The notes under the pieces are model-generated. The model was not told where the DNA came from. It saw only the letters and a program-made list of their open reading frames with translations, and ran no database searches. The position numbers and the translations under genes were made by a program. This document shows, piece after piece, positions 48,973 through 57,671 of a DNA stretch of 64,000 nucleotides. The stretch is from assembly GCF_020873915.1 (NCBI RefSeq), contig NZ_JAHWGP010000002.1, forward strand, positions 1 to 64,000, written 5' to 3'. Within the stretch, counting starts at the first letter, position 1. Each line of letters begins with the position of its first letter. The stretch comes from Streptomyces sp. DH5 (GTDB lineage Bacteria > Actinomycetota > Actinomycetes > Streptomycetales > Streptomycetaceae).

Positions 48973-50412
48973 GCGGCCCGGGGCGCACAGCCCGCGCAGG
49001 GGCAGGTCGCTCAGCGGACGGGTGTGCCAGCGGGCGGCGAAGGTCCTGTCGGTGAGGGAGCAGGTGACCCGGATCCGGTGCGGTGTCTCGAGGAACGCCA
49101 CGTCCACGGTGAGGACGCCGTCGTCGGACCAGCCGCCGCTCACGGCGGCCGGGGCGGGATCCTCGGTGACGGTCCATCCCCGCCCGTCGAACCGGGCGTC
49201 GAACGGCTCACCGTCCTCCGTGAGCCGCAGCGTCCAGCCGCCACCGGCCTCCGTGACGACCTCGACCGCGGTCAGCTTCGGCTGGTCGGCGCAGATCCCT
49301 CCGTCCGGGGCGAACACCGCGCCCGTCCAGTCCCCGCTGCGCTCCGGCGGCACGGGCCTCCCGGCGACCGGGGGAAGGGCGAGCCGGTCGAGGCGCTCGC
49401 GCAGGGCGGTGTCGGCGCTCTCCCGGCCGGTCAGCGGGCCGGGACGGAAGGCGGGAAGGAGATGCTTCCACACCAGGTCCAGGTAGTCCTGCATCCGCTC
49501 GGTCGCCGTCGTCGTGGCGATCACGGCGTCGTGCTCGGGCAGGACGAGGCAGAACTGCCCGTAGGCGCCGTCGCCGCGGAATCCGTGCCGGGAGATCCAG
49601 AACTGGTGCCCGTACCCGCGGTCCCAGTCGGACCTGTTCTCCGCCCCCATGGCGCCCGCGGTGGGTATGTGCCGGCGGGAGGCGCGGGCGACCCATCCCT
49701 CGGGCAGCAACCGCTCGCCCTGCCAGACGCCGTCGTCCAGGTAGAGCTGGCCGAGGCGTGCGACGGCGTCGGTCCCGGCGTGCAGTCCGCTGAAGCCGAT
49801 GTCGCGGCCCGCCCGGTCCCGCTGCCACAGCGTCTCCCCGATGCCGAGCGGATCGAACAGGCGGGGCCGCAGGTAGTCGGTGAGGGTCTGGCCCGTGACC
49901 CGCTGCACGATCGCGCCGAGCGTGTAGGTGCAGGGCTGGTTGTAGGCGAAGACGGTCCCCGGATCGTGCTCGGGCGGCTGGAGCAGGAAGCCGCGCACGG
50001 GTTCGGCGCGGTCGGTGCCGTACGCCGCGTCGATCATCTCCCGGTCGTGGCCGCTGGCCATGGACGCCACGTGCCGGACCAGCATCGCCCTGCTGCGCGG
50101 GTCGGTGATGTCGGCCTCGAACTCCGGGAAGTACGACAGCACCGGGGCGTCGAAGTCGATCAGCCCCTCGGCCTCGGCGAGCGCGGCGGCGGTGGCGGTG
50201 AAGCTCTTGCTGAGCGAGTACAGCAGGTGCGGGCGCCGCTCGGTGTACGGAGCCCACCAGCCGGATGCCACGAGCCGGCCGTGGCGCAGGATCACCAGGC
50301 TGTGCGGCTCGATGTCCGGGGCGGCTTCGAGGGCGTCGAGGAAGGCGTGGACGCCGGACGCGTCGACACCCTGGGCGGCGGGATCGGAAGCGGGAAGGTC
50401 ACGGGCAGTCAT
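48943..50412 (-). CDS. Serine hydrolase, beta-lactamase/EstB family
   Basis: A 489-residue serine hydrolase of the penicillin-binding-protein/beta-lactamase fold. Active-site motifs: SLSK (Ser-x-x-Lys) in LLYSLSKSFTATAAALAEAEG and YNQ in FAYNQPCTYTLGAIVQRV. The C-terminal 130 residues (PVPPERSGDWTGAVFAPDGG) form an added beta domain as in EstB-like esterases. No signal peptide is evident, so it may be cytoplasmic. ATG 50412 is chosen because MTARDLPASDPAAQGVD has the usual start; the frame extends upstream into the region facing the LLM gene. Confidence 0.85.
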   Translation of the reverse strand: MTARDLPASDPAAQGVDASGVHAFLDALEAAPDIEPHSLVILRHGRLVASGWWAPYTERRPHLLYSLSKSFTATAAALAEAEGLIDFDAPVLSYFPEFEADITDPRSRAMLVRHVASMASGHDREMIDAAYGTDRAEPVRGFLLQPPEHDPGTVFAYNQPCTYTLGAIVQRVTGQTLTDYLRPRLFDPLGIGETLWQRDRAGRDIGFSGLHAGTDAVARLGQLYLDDGVWQGERLLPEGWVARASRRHIPTAGAMGAENRSDWDRGYGHQFWISRHGFRGDGAYGQFCLVLPEHDAVIATTTATERMQDYLDLVWKHLLPAFRPGPLTGRESADTALRERLDRLALPPVAGRPVPPERSGDWTGAVFAPDGGICADQPKLTAVEVVTEAGGGWTLRLTEDGEPFDARFDGRGWTVTEDPAPAAVSGGWSDDGVLTVDVAFLETPHRIRVTCSLTDRTFAARWHTRPLSDLPLRGLCAPGRSRRARPERP

Positions 50413-50485
50413 GGGGCCATCCTGCCCGTGCGGCCCCGGGGTGATCCACCGTTTCCCCCGTCCTCGACCGGGGGACCCGGACGCC

Positions 50486-51457
50486 ATGGTGCAGATCGGA
50501 TACACGATGATGACCGAGCAGGCCGGGCCCCGAGAGCTGGTCGACCATGTGGTGCGGGCCGAGGCGGCGGGCTTCGACTTCTCGGTGACCTCCGACCACT
50601 ACTTCCCCTGGCTGGCCTCACAGGGTCACTCGCCCTACGCCTGGAGCGTGCTGGGCGCCGCCGCGCAGGCCACCTCGCGCATTCCGCTGATGACGTACGT
50701 GACGTGTCCGACGTTCCGCTACCACCCGGCGGTGGTGGCGCAGAAGGCGGCGACGGTGCAGTTGCTGTCGGAGGGCCGGTTCCGGCTGGGGCTCGGCTCC
50801 GGCGAGAACCTCAACGAGCACGTGGTGGGCGGCGGATGGCCGTCGGTGGACGTGCGGCACGAGATGTTCGAGGAGGCGGTGGAGATCATCCGGGCGCTGT
50901 TCGAGGGCGGCCATGTGAACCACCGGGGCACCCACTTCGACGTCGAGTCGGCCAAGCTGTGGGATCTGCCGGACCGGCCGCCGCCGATCGGCATCGCGGT
51001 GTCCGGGAAGCGGTCCTGCGCCCTCGCGGGCCGGCTCGCCGACCTGGTCATCGCCACGGAACCCAAAGCCGAGCTGCTCGACGCCTTCGACCGGCACGGT
51101 GGGCAGGGCAAGCCCCGGGTGGGACAGCTGCCGGTGTGCTACGACCCCGACCGGGACGCGGCCGTCGAGCGCGCCCACGACCAGTTCCGCTGGTTCGGCA
51201 ACGGCTGGAAGGTCAACTCCGAACTGCCGCACCCGGACAACTTCACCCTGGCGACCCAGTTCGTCCGCCCGGAGGACGTCGCCCGGTCCGTCCCCTGCGG
51301 CAGCGACCCGGCGGACTTCGTCGAGGCGGTGCGCCCCTACGCCGAGGCCGGTTTCACCGAGATCGCCCTGGTGCAGATCGGCGGCGAGTCGCAGCCGCGG
51401 TTCCTGGACTGGTCGGAGAAGACACTGCTGCCGGCCCTGCGGGACGCCTTCGGCTGA
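50486..51457 (+). CDS. F420-dependent luciferase-like (LLM) enzyme
   Basis: A 323-residue F420-dependent oxidoreductase of the LLM class, TIGR03557-type (G6PDH-like F420-dependent). Conserved blocks: MVQIGYTMMTEQAGPRELVDHVVRAEAAGFDF, SDHYFPWLASQGHSPYAWSVLGAAAQAT, and GEFRLGLGSGENLNEHV-type (GRFRLGLGSGENLNEHVVGGGWP). The cofactor F420 is abundant in actinomycetes. The substrate is unknown; the name TIGR03557 reflects similarity, not function. ATG 50486, divergent from the serine hydrolase (73 bp). Confidence 0.87.
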   Translation: MVQIGYTMMTEQAGPRELVDHVVRAEAAGFDFSVTSDHYFPWLASQGHSPYAWSVLGAAAQATSRIPLMTYVTCPTFRYHPAVVAQKAATVQLLSEGRFRLGLGSGENLNEHVVGGGWPSVDVRHEMFEEAVEIIRALFEGGHVNHRGTHFDVESAKLWDLPDRPPPIGIAVSGKRSCALAGRLADLVIATEPKAELLDAFDRHGGQGKPRVGQLPVCYDPDRDAAVERAHDQFRWFGNGWKVNSELPHPDNFTLATQFVRPEDVARSVPCGSDPADFVEAVRPYAEAGFTEIALVQIGGESQPRFLDWSEKTLLPALRDAFG

Positions 51458-51498
51458 CGCCGGCGGCCCGGTGCGTCGTACTTCACCCGCCCGGCGGA

Positions 51499-51522
51499 GC
51501 ATCTCCCGCGGATGCGGGGTAC
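51499..51522 (+). promoter_or_regulatory. Candidate sigma-B-type promoter for the SsgA-like gene
   Basis: GCAT at 51499-51502, 14 bases, GGGTAC at 51517-51522. A full match to GNNT-N14-16-GGGTAC/T and a fourth use of GCAT as the -35 element. It would start RNA near 51529, 31 bases before the GTG at 51560. Confidence 0.5.
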
Positions 51523-51559
51523 TAGAGGTCTCTACGCCCGGTTCTCCGAAAGGCCTCTC

Positions 51560-51985
51560 GTGAACTCGTTCGTGCACAAAACCCTGGTGGTGGAGCTCCA
51601 GGCGGGCGTCACGGACCGCTTTCCCGTGCTCGCCCACCTGAGCTACGACCCGTCCGACCCGTTCGCCGTCACCATCGTCTTCAGCCACGACGGCCGGGTC
51701 CTGGCCCGCTGGCAGCTGGACCGCGAGATGGTCACCGAAGGTCTCACCCGGGCGGTCGGGGTCGGCGACGTGCGGCTGAGCCCGGAGTCCCGGGGAGTGG
51801 GCCGGGAGTTGCGGATGGAGTTCCTGGGCGAGGCGCACGCGGACGGCGGTCGGCACCACGCGGTGGTGTACGCCTGGGCCGAGACCGTCGGCGACTTCCT
51901 GCACCAGACGCGCCGGGTGGTCCCTCCGGGCTGCGAGGAGGTGGGCCTGGACGACTTCCTGGCCGACGTCCTCGCGGGGAGCTGA
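51560..51985 (+). CDS. SsgA-like (SALP) sporulation and cell-division protein
   Basis: A 141-residue SsgA-family protein: SFVHKTLVVELQAGVTDRFPVLAHLSYDPSDPFAVTIVFSHDGRVLARWQLDREMVTEGLTRAVGVGDVRLSPES at the N-terminal half, typical of SALPs. They occur only in sporulating actinomycetes, where SsgB recruits FtsZ to division sites; other SALPs tune septation, peptidoglycan turnover or spore separation. Near clpP3/4 the S. coelicolor SsgC gene would be expected, but this is unverified. GTG 51560 with a moderate RBS; upstream sigma-B-like promoter at 51499-51522. Confidence 0.9.
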   Translation: MNSFVHKTLVVELQAGVTDRFPVLAHLSYDPSDPFAVTIVFSHDGRVLARWQLDREMVTEGLTRAVGVGDVRLSPESRGVGRELRMEFLGEAHADGGRHHAVVYAWAETVGDFLHQTRRVVPPGCEEVGLDDFLADVLAGS

Positions 51986-52020
51986 GCCCCTGACGGGTAG
52001 CTGAACCCCCCGCTCCGCCG

Positions 52021-52518
52021 TCACCGGGTCGTGTGGCGATGCCGGGCCCAGATCGGCAGGCCGAACCAGCACAGCAGGTACCAGCAGACCACTCCGGTCA
52101 CCAGGTACGGGACGAAGCCGTCGTCGGTGGCCACGCGCAGGATGAGCAGCAGGGAACAACTGGTGGTGGCGAGCAGCAGCGCCAGTCCGAGGAGGGTGAG
52201 CCGGGAGGCCCAGCGCACCGCCTGTGCCTTGATGCGCCGTCCGGAGACCAGGCGGTGCAGCGACACCGGACCGATCAGCGCGCCGGTGGCGCAGGCGCCC
52301 AGGACCACCGTCACGATGTAGATCGTCTGATCGGTGTCGGACAGGTCGGCGTACTTCGGGGTGAACACGACGGTCAGCAGGAAGCCGAACAGGATCTGCA
52401 CGCCCATCTGGGCCACACGGACCTCCTGGATGAGTTCCGTCCACATCCGGTCGGCTCTCTCGTCCTCCGTCTCGTTCCGTCCCCGGCGCCTGTTCTCGTA
52501 CCGCTCCGTGTCCGGCAC
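52021..52518 (-). CDS. DUF6328 membrane protein
   Basis: A 165-residue protein with an N-terminal charged cytosolic region (NETEDERADRMWTELIQEVRVAQMGVQILFGFLLTVVF) and four predicted membrane helices: about 45-60, 70-95, 110-130 and 140-158. The pattern LIQEVRVAQMGVQILFGFLLTVVFTPKYADL and the two final helices match DUF6328. Function unknown. It is minus strand, convergent with the SsgA-like gene (35 bp) and divergent from the small protein gene (137 bp). Confidence 0.8.
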   Translation of the reverse strand: MPDTERYENRRRGRNETEDERADRMWTELIQEVRVAQMGVQILFGFLLTVVFTPKYADLSDTDQTIYIVTVVLGACATGALIGPVSLHRLVSGRRIKAQAVRWASRLTLLGLALLLATTSCSLLLILRVATDDGFVPYLVTGVVCWYLLCWFGLPIWARHRHTTR

Positions 52519-52589
52519 AGTGTCTCCCTCCGCATGGCAGTCTCTCTTCGGATGCCCCGAAAGCCACCGTCCTCCCCGGCCCGGCCGCG

Positions 52590-52614
52590 GTTTGGGCGCG
52601 CGGGGCGCGGTTAC
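52590..52614 (+). promoter_or_regulatory. Possible sigma-B-type promoter (GTTT-N15-GGTTAC)
   Basis: GTTT at 52590-52593, 15 bases, GGTTAC at 52609-52614. One mismatch (T for G at the third -10 base) from GNNT-N14-16-GGGTAC. It lies 42 bases before the ATG at 52656. Confidence 0.3.
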
Positions 52615-52655
52615 CCGGGCGGCGATGACATCGAGGCCAGGAGGTCGTGGGACGC

Positions 52656-52994
52656 ATGACGGACACCCAGCTCACCGTGACGCTCAGCGGCGGGGACGTC
52701 GACGACGCCCGAGCGGTCGTCCGGGCCCTGGAAGGGACCTTCGGGGCGGCGGACCAGCAGCCCTCCGGGGAGGGGGCGACGGTCCGCGTGGCGACGTTCA
52801 CCGGGGAGGGCCGGGTGAGGGCCGGGGAGGTGGAGGCGGGCTCGCTGTCGGCGCCGGTGAGCGTCACCGTGCAGGGCAGCCCGCAGCAGGTGCGGCAGGC
52901 GAGCGACACCCTCGCGCGGTCCTTCACCGCTCGCGACGAGGGTGCCGCCTCCGGCGACCAGGAGCAGGAAAGGCAGCTGCTCCTCCAGCCGTGA
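52656..52994 (+). CDS. Small hypothetical protein, 112 aa
   Basis: A 112-residue predicted cytosolic protein with a beta-rich composition (TQLTVTLSGGDVDDARAVVRALEGTF ... SLSAPVSVTVQGSPQQVRQASDTLARSFT). I do not recognise the family; similar short proteins occur near stress genes in Streptomyces. RBS CCAGGAGG is 11 bases from ATG 52656; a GTG at 52647 lies too close to it. Convergent with the aldo/keto reductase gene via a GCCGCGG hairpin. Confidence 0.65.
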   Translation: MTDTQLTVTLSGGDVDDARAVVRALEGTFGAADQQPSGEGATVRVATFTGEGRVRAGEVEAGSLSAPVSVTVQGSPQQVRQASDTLARSFTARDEGAASGDQEQERQLLLQP

Positions 52995-52996
52995 CA

Positions 52997-53015
52997 GCCG
53001 CGGCCCCGCCGCGGC
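52997..53015. terminator. Bidirectional hairpin terminator
   Basis: GCCGCGG (52997-53003), loop CCCCG, CCGCGGC (53009-53015) in the short gap between two convergent genes. No T-run. Confidence 0.55.
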
Positions 53016-53021
53016 CTCCTG

Positions 53022-54005
53022 CTACCAGCGGGCCTCCACCTGGTCCTTGACGCGCGCGTCGTAGAGGTCGCGGATCGCCGTGAGCGTCACGTCGGACAGT
53101 TCCGGCAGGCGCGCAGCGGCCGCGTTGGCGCGGGCCTGTTCGGGTGAGCGTGCGCCGGGGATGACGGTGGTGACGCCGGGCTGCTGGACGATCCAGCGCA
53201 GGGCCAGCTGGGCCGGGGTGTATCCCTCGGGAGCGAGCGCGGCGAACTCGGCGGCCGCTTCCACACCCGTCGCGTAGTCGACGCCGGAGAAGGTCTCACC
53301 CTGGTCGAACGCCTCGCCGTGCCGGTTGAACGAGCGGTGGTCGTTCTCGGCGAAGACGGTGTCCCTGGTGTACTTGCCGGACAGCAGCCCGGAGGCGAGC
53401 GGGACCCGGGCGATGATGCCGACGCCGGCCTCCCGGGCGGCCGGGAGCACCTCGCGCAGGGGCTTCATGCGGAACGGGTTGAGGATGATCTGCACGCTCG
53501 CCACGTGGGGCCGCGCGATCGCGGTGAGCGCCTCCGCGCAGGTCTCCACGCTGACGCCGTAGGCGGCGACGCGTTCCTCCGCCACCAGGGTGTCCAGTGC
53601 GTCGAAGACCTCGTCGCTGGAGTAGACGGGAGTCGGCGGGCAGTGCAGCTGCACCAGGTCGATGCGGTCGACCCCGAGGTTGCGCCGCGACCGGTCGTTC
53701 CAGGCGCGGAAGTTGTCCAGTACGTAGTTCTCGGGGATCTGGTCGACCCGGCGGCCCATCTTGGTGGCGACCATGACGTGCAGGTCCGGCCGCCCGCTCA
53801 GGAACGAGGCGATGGTCTGCTCGCTGCGTCCGTCACCGTAGACGTCGGCGGTGTCGAAGAAGGTGACGCCCGACTCCGCGGCGGTCTCCAGGACCGCGAG
53901 GGCTTCCTTGTCGTCGACGTCGCCCCAGTCCGCCCCGAGTTGCCATGTGCCGAGACCGATCACCGAAGCGTGCTGGCCCGACCTGTCGAATGTGCGCTCG
54001 TCCAT
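53022..54005 (-). CDS. Aldo/keto reductase
   Basis: A 327-residue AKR with the catalytic tetrad in place: Asp and Tyr in FFDTADVYGDGRSE, Lys in VATKMGRRVDQIP and His in VQLHCPP, and the C-terminal NADPH-binding PGARSPEQARANAAAA. Long loop insertions at the C-terminus are of normal length (AKR13/AKR11-like). Substrate unknown; probably a broad aldehyde reductase linked to stress. ATG 54005; no RBS-like sequence closer than CGGATGACAG. Confidence 0.9.
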   Translation of the reverse strand: MDERTFDRSGQHASVIGLGTWQLGADWGDVDDKEALAVLETAAESGVTFFDTADVYGDGRSEQTIASFLSGRPDLHVMVATKMGRRVDQIPENYVLDNFRAWNDRSRRNLGVDRIDLVQLHCPPTPVYSSDEVFDALDTLVAEERVAAYGVSVETCAEALTAIARPHVASVQIILNPFRMKPLREVLPAAREAGVGIIARVPLASGLLSGKYTRDTVFAENDHRSFNRHGEAFDQGETFSGVDYATGVEAAAEFAALAPEGYTPAQLALRWIVQQPGVTTVIPGARSPEQARANAAAARLPELSDVTLTAIRDLYDARVKDQVEARW

Positions 54006-54200
54006 GGGGATCAGTCTGTCATCCGTCACCACCGACGGCGCGCGTGCGCTCCGGCGGCACCCGCACGCCGGGCCGCACACGGTCCGTGGAAGATCACGGC
54101 CCGTCCACGACACGTCCCCGACGCCCGCGCCCCCGCCCCGTCCCCGGCGGGTGTGCCGGACCACACCGCGGGTGCCGCCCGGCCGACGCCTGCGGCCCTG

Positions 54201-54899
54201 TCAGGTCCCGGCCGCCGTGCGGCACTCGGGGTGGCCCCAGCCCTTGTCGTTCTTGGCGATGGCCTCGCCCACCGCGTAGGAACGTCCGCACGGGCAGCGC
54301 CCCGGGAACTTGGCCTTGATGGTGCGGGACGACGACCCGCCGCCGCGCTGCCGGGGTGTCTTCTTCGCCCCGGTCCCGCGACCGGCCGCGCCTCCCGCCG
54401 GGCGGGCGGGGGCGGCCGGCGGTTCGGGCGAGCCCTGCTCGCTGCCGGCGTTCTGCTGGGCGGCGGCCGCCTGGCTGGCCGCGCGGTCGGCGAAGTCGTT
54501 GAGCCGGTCGCCGTCGGCCTGGTGGGCGGGGACGTAGCGGAACTCCACCGAGCGGTCCTGCAGGAGGCCGTCGATGCGCACGACGAGTTCCTGGTTGGCG
54601 ACCGGTTTGCCGGCCGCGGTGCGCCAGCCGTTGCGCTTCCAGCCGGGCAGCCAGGTGGTGACGGCCTTCATGGCGTACTGCGAGTCCATCCTGACCTCGA
54701 GCGGCACGCCCGGGTCGGTGGCCGCCAGCAGCCGCTCCAGCGCGGTGAGTTCGGCGATGTTGTTGGTGGCCGTGCCCAGCGCCCCCGCTTCCCAGCGGAC
54801 CGGCGTCCCGGATTCGTCGGCGACCACCCAGCCCCAGCCGGCGGGTCCCGGGTTCCCCTTCGAAGCCCCGTCGCACGCGGCCACCACACGTTCACGCAT
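54201..54899 (-). CDS. rnhA: Ribonuclease HI with extra C-terminal zinc-ribbon-like tail
   Basis: RNase H removes RNA from RNA-DNA hybrids. The catalytic acidic residues are visible: Asp in ACDGASKGNPGP, Glu in NNIAELTALE, Asp in MDSQYAMK and Asp in GDRLNDFADRAAS. The N-terminal 150 residues form the complete fold; then a Pro/Ala linker (about 150-200), and a C-terminal domain with PGRCPCGRSYAVGEAIAKNDKGWGHPECRT (three Cys and a His), a possible zinc ribbon not found in canonical RNase HI. ATG 54899 is preferred over 54911; both lack a strong RBS. Minus strand, 29 bp downstream of the broken VOC gene. Confidence 0.85.
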   Translation of the reverse strand: MRERVVAACDGASKGNPGPAGWGWVVADESGTPVRWEAGALGTATNNIAELTALERLLAATDPGVPLEVRMDSQYAMKAVTTWLPGWKRNGWRTAAGKPVANQELVVRIDGLLQDRSVEFRYVPAHQADGDRLNDFADRAASQAAAAQQNAGSEQGSPEPPAAPARPAGGAAGRGTGAKKTPRQRGGGSSSRTIKAKFPGRCPCGRSYAVGEAIAKNDKGWGHPECRTAAGT

Positions 54900-54940
54900 G
54901 AGCTCGATCATGCCATGGCCGGGCGGACGGTCCGGCGCGC

Positions 54941-55602
54941 TCAGTCCACGTCGGTGGTCGTCGGCACCTCGCCCGTGGTGGCCGTGATGTCGATCACCGA
55001 GAGGTGGGCGCCCTGCGGGTCGCCGAGCGCCGCGCAGCGCCCGAACGGCGTGTCCATCCGGCCGGGCACGCTGCGTTCGCCGAGGCCGTGGATCCTGAAG
55101 TCCGGCTGGTCCTGGTCCTCGAACCGCTCGGAGCGGCAGGAGAAGACTGCGGGTAGGAACGCGTCGGACTTCTCCGGCTCCCGGGTGAAGACCTCGCCCC
55201 AGCAGTACGCGCCGGGCCCGGCCATCGCCTGAACCGCTCGCGGGTGCCGGGCTGCCGGAGGCCGAGGACCACCACGTCGGAGTCGCGGGCCAGGCACATG
55301 GCGCCGAAGCCGCCGCCCGCATCGGCTCCATCAGCGACTCGCCGCCGTTGTCGCGGATCCTCTCCGCGGCCGCGTCCCGCGCGGCGAAGTGGAGGGACCA
55401 CTGGAAGCTGCCTCCCTGGTCCGGCATGGGCGGTACGGCGGCCGCCGCCTTGCCGTCACCGTAGGCCCGGGTGCAGTCGCCGTACTCCGGCGACGTCTCG
55501 CCGAAGGTCCAGCCGAGGACGTCACCGTAGAAGCTCTTGCCCTCCGATGTCGTCGAGCATCGCGTCGGTCCGGCACGGGGCCCCTTCGGGTGGTGTGCCC
55601 AT
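54941..55602 (-). pseudogene. Frameshifted VOC/glyoxalase-like gene
   Basis: A gene of the two-domain VOC (CFP32/27-kDa antigen-like) type that is split over three frames. From 55602 the start GTPPEGAPCRTDAMLDD is in frame; after a frameshift near 55548, the next part is SFYGDVLGWTFGETSPEYGD to IRDNGGESLMEPM; another shift gives GAMCLARDSD; a further shift gives GPGAYCWGEVFTREPEKSDAF; the stretch between VPGR and MDTPFGR lacks about 45 residues that complete VOC proteins have; it ends LGDPQGAHLSVIDITATTGE at 54941. At least three frameshifts and one deletion are needed. The gene is not functional, although the sequence is well preserved, so decay is recent. Confidence 0.75.
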
Positions 55603-55773
55603 GACTGCGGCCCCTCTCCGGACGGGCGCTCGGTCCGTTCCTCACGCTGATCACCTTCTCCCCCGGCCCACGCGCCGGGCGCCGTCCCGGACCGGCCGGA
55701 ACTGGGTCTTCCCCGCGGGCCCCGGTTGTGCTTGCCTGGGGGCCGTTTCGCCGGCCTGGGGGGATGCCGCCGT
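55603..55773. other. Divergent-type gap of 171 bp
   Basis: Between the broken VOC gene (minus) and the lipoprotein gene (plus). I see no palindrome or strong promoter. A GGGGGGAT near 55770 precedes the lipoprotein start. Confidence 0.4.
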
Positions 55774-56682
55774 ATGCGCAAGCCGTGGTTCGTGTCCGTG
55801 GTGCTCGCCGCCGCTCTGCTGGGCGCGTGCACCGACCCGTCGTCCGGGCCGCAGGACCTGCCCGCACCGGCGGCCTCCCCCGAGCCGCCGGCCACCACAC
55901 AGCAGCCGGCACCCGCCGTCTCCGCCCCGCCCGTGGCCGCGCCCACGGTGCTGTACCTGGGCGACTCCCTGGCGATGGAGAACCAGGAGGTGCTCGGCGA
56001 GGAGCTGCGCGGACGGCTGCGGGCCGACTACACGGGCGCCCCCTACTCCGGCACCACCGTCTGCGACTACCTGGAGGGGTCGGCCGACCGGTCCCTGGTG
56101 CCGGCGTCCGACAAGGCGGCCGCACTGGTGCGCGAGCTGCGGCCGGACTACGTGGTGCTGCAGTTCTGGGGCAACTCCTGGGGCTACACGCCGTGCATGG
56201 GCGGCATCACCTACGACGGCTCGCGGGACCGGTACCTCGCACGGTACGCGGCCGACATGCGGCGCCTCACCGACCAGATCCGCTCGGCGGGCGGGAAGAG
56301 CGGCCCGCGGATCGTCTGGGTGCTGCAGGGCCCGGACCCGGTCTCTCCCGACCGGGTGCGCCGGGTGAACGCCCTCTACGAGCGGCGTGCGGCCGGCTCC
56401 GGCGACCTCGTCGCCGACGCGGGCGGGACGGTGAGCCCGGCGGGGGCCCGGTACACGTGGACGCAGTACGTGCCGTGCGACGCCTACGAGCGGGCCCACC
56501 CGGACCACTGCACCGAGCCCGGACGGGACCGGACGGCCCTGCACCTCGACGACGACCCCCTGCACTTCTGCCTGGCGCCCACGACGTCCGAGCCCAAGCC
56601 GTGCCCGGTCCCCTCCCCCGGCATCCGGCGCATCGCCCGGGAGATCACCCGGGTGATCGCCGAGGACGTCCGCGCCGGCTGA
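55774..56682 (+). CDS. Putative lipoprotein, SGNH-hydrolase-like
   Basis: A 302-residue protein with a lipoprotein signal peptide: MRKPWFVSVVLAAALLGAC with lipobox LGAC and lipidated Cys19. After a Pro/Ala-rich linker (about 25-55) comes LYLGDSLAMENQEVLGEEL, whose GDS (Ser65) resembles block I of SGNH/GDSL hydrolases, followed by YVVLQFWGNSWG and C-terminal blocks (YVPCDAYERAHPDHCTEPG). Members of the SGNH family include acyltransferases or esterases acting on cell-wall polymers. Four or more cysteines suggest disulfides. The start gives a good n-region and RBS-like GGGGGGA. Confidence 0.8.
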   Translation: MRKPWFVSVVLAAALLGACTDPSSGPQDLPAPAASPEPPATTQQPAPAVSAPPVAAPTVLYLGDSLAMENQEVLGEELRGRLRADYTGAPYSGTTVCDYLEGSADRSLVPASDKAAALVRELRPDYVVLQFWGNSWGYTPCMGGITYDGSRDRYLARYAADMRRLTDQIRSAGGKSGPRIVWVLQGPDPVSPDRVRRVNALYERRAAGSGDLVADAGGTVSPAGARYTWTQYVPCDAYERAHPDHCTEPGRDRTALHLDDDPLHFCLAPTTSEPKPCPVPSPGIRRIAREITRVIAEDVRAG

Positions 56683-56729
56683 GCGGACGCGGGAAAACCG
56701 TTCGACACGTGGCCGAGGCAGGCACTGTG

Positions 56730-57629
56730 ATGGGCGGCATGTGTGCGTTGAGGATGCGGCCCGACGAGGTGGACGTCGACGCCCCGCTGGTACGCCGGCT
56801 GGTCGCGGGCCGTTTCCCGCAGTGGGCCGGGCTGCCGGTGCGCCGGCTGCGTTCCTCGGGGACCGAGAACGCGATGTTCCGGCTCGGTACGGAGCTGGTC
56901 GTGCGGCTGCCCCGGCATCCCGGCGCCGTCGGCGGCGTGGCTCACGTCCAGCGCTGGCTGCCCCGGCTGGCGCCGCGGCTGCCTTTCGCGTCGCCGGAGC
57001 CGCTGGGCCGGGGCGAGGCCGGTCACGGGTTCCCCTGGCCGTGGTCGGTGTACCGCTGGCTGGACGGCGTCAACCCGGTCGCGGGAGAGGTGGAGGATCC
57101 GGACGCGCTCGCCCGGGACCTCGCCGCGTACATCACCGCGCTGCGCGCGGTCGACACGGCGCAGGCACCGGCCTGCTCCCGCGGCGTGCCCCTCGCCACC
57201 CGGGACGCGTCGACGCGCGAGGCGATCGCGCGGCTTGCCGGGCGGGTCGACCAGGCGGCCGTGACCCGGTTGTGGGAGGAGGCGCTGACGGTCCCGGAGC
57301 ACGGCGGGGCGCCGGTGTGGGCGCACGGTGACCTGTCGCCGGGGAACGTGCTGGCCGACGGCGGCCGGCTCAGCGCCGTCATCGACTACGACTGCGCCGG
57401 AGTGGGCGATCCGGCGGTCGACCTGATCGTCGCCTGGAACCTGCTGCCCGCCGGGGCGCGGGGCGTCTTCCGCGAGGCGGTGGGCGCCGACGACCCGCAG
57501 TGGGCGCGCGGGCGGGGCTGGGCCCTGTCGGTCTCGTTGATCCAGCTGCCGTACTACTGGGACACCAACCCGGCGCTGGCGGCGAACGCCCGCCACACGG
57601 TCAGGGAGATCCTGGCCGAACGCGGGTAG
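56730..57629 (+). CDS. Aminoglycoside-phosphotransferase-like kinase
   Basis: A 299-residue APH-fold protein. Catalytic loop HGDLSPGNVLADGG, metal motif VIDYDCAGVGDPAVDLIVAWNLLP, N-terminal LRSSGTENAMFRLGTELVVRLPRHP and hinge WSVYRWLDGVNP. Such kinases include aminoglycoside and macrolide phosphotransferases, homoserine kinases and others; this group (AAA-type, APH_DUF) is normally of unknown substrate, so resistance should not be assumed. Start ATG 56730 or GTG 56727; both with modest RBS GAGGCAGG. A hairpin follows (57631-57658). Confidence 0.83.
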   Translation: MGGMCALRMRPDEVDVDAPLVRRLVAGRFPQWAGLPVRRLRSSGTENAMFRLGTELVVRLPRHPGAVGGVAHVQRWLPRLAPRLPFASPEPLGRGEAGHGFPWPWSVYRWLDGVNPVAGEVEDPDALARDLAAYITALRAVDTAQAPACSRGVPLATRDASTREAIARLAGRVDQAAVTRLWEEALTVPEHGGAPVWAHGDLSPGNVLADGGRLSAVIDYDCAGVGDPAVDLIVAWNLLPAGARGVFREAVGADDPQWARGRGWALSVSLIQLPYYWDTNPALAANARHTVREILAERG

Positions 57630-57630
57630 C

Positions 57631-57658
57631 GGCGGGACCGGGCGCCGCCGGTTCCGCC
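57631..57658. terminator. Bidirectional hairpin terminator
   Basis: GGCGGGACCGG (57631-57641) and CCGGTTCCGCC (57648-57658) pair with one G-T mismatch, loop of 6 bases, between two convergent genes. No T-run. Confidence 0.6.
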
Positions 57659-57671
57659 CCGTCACCGGACC

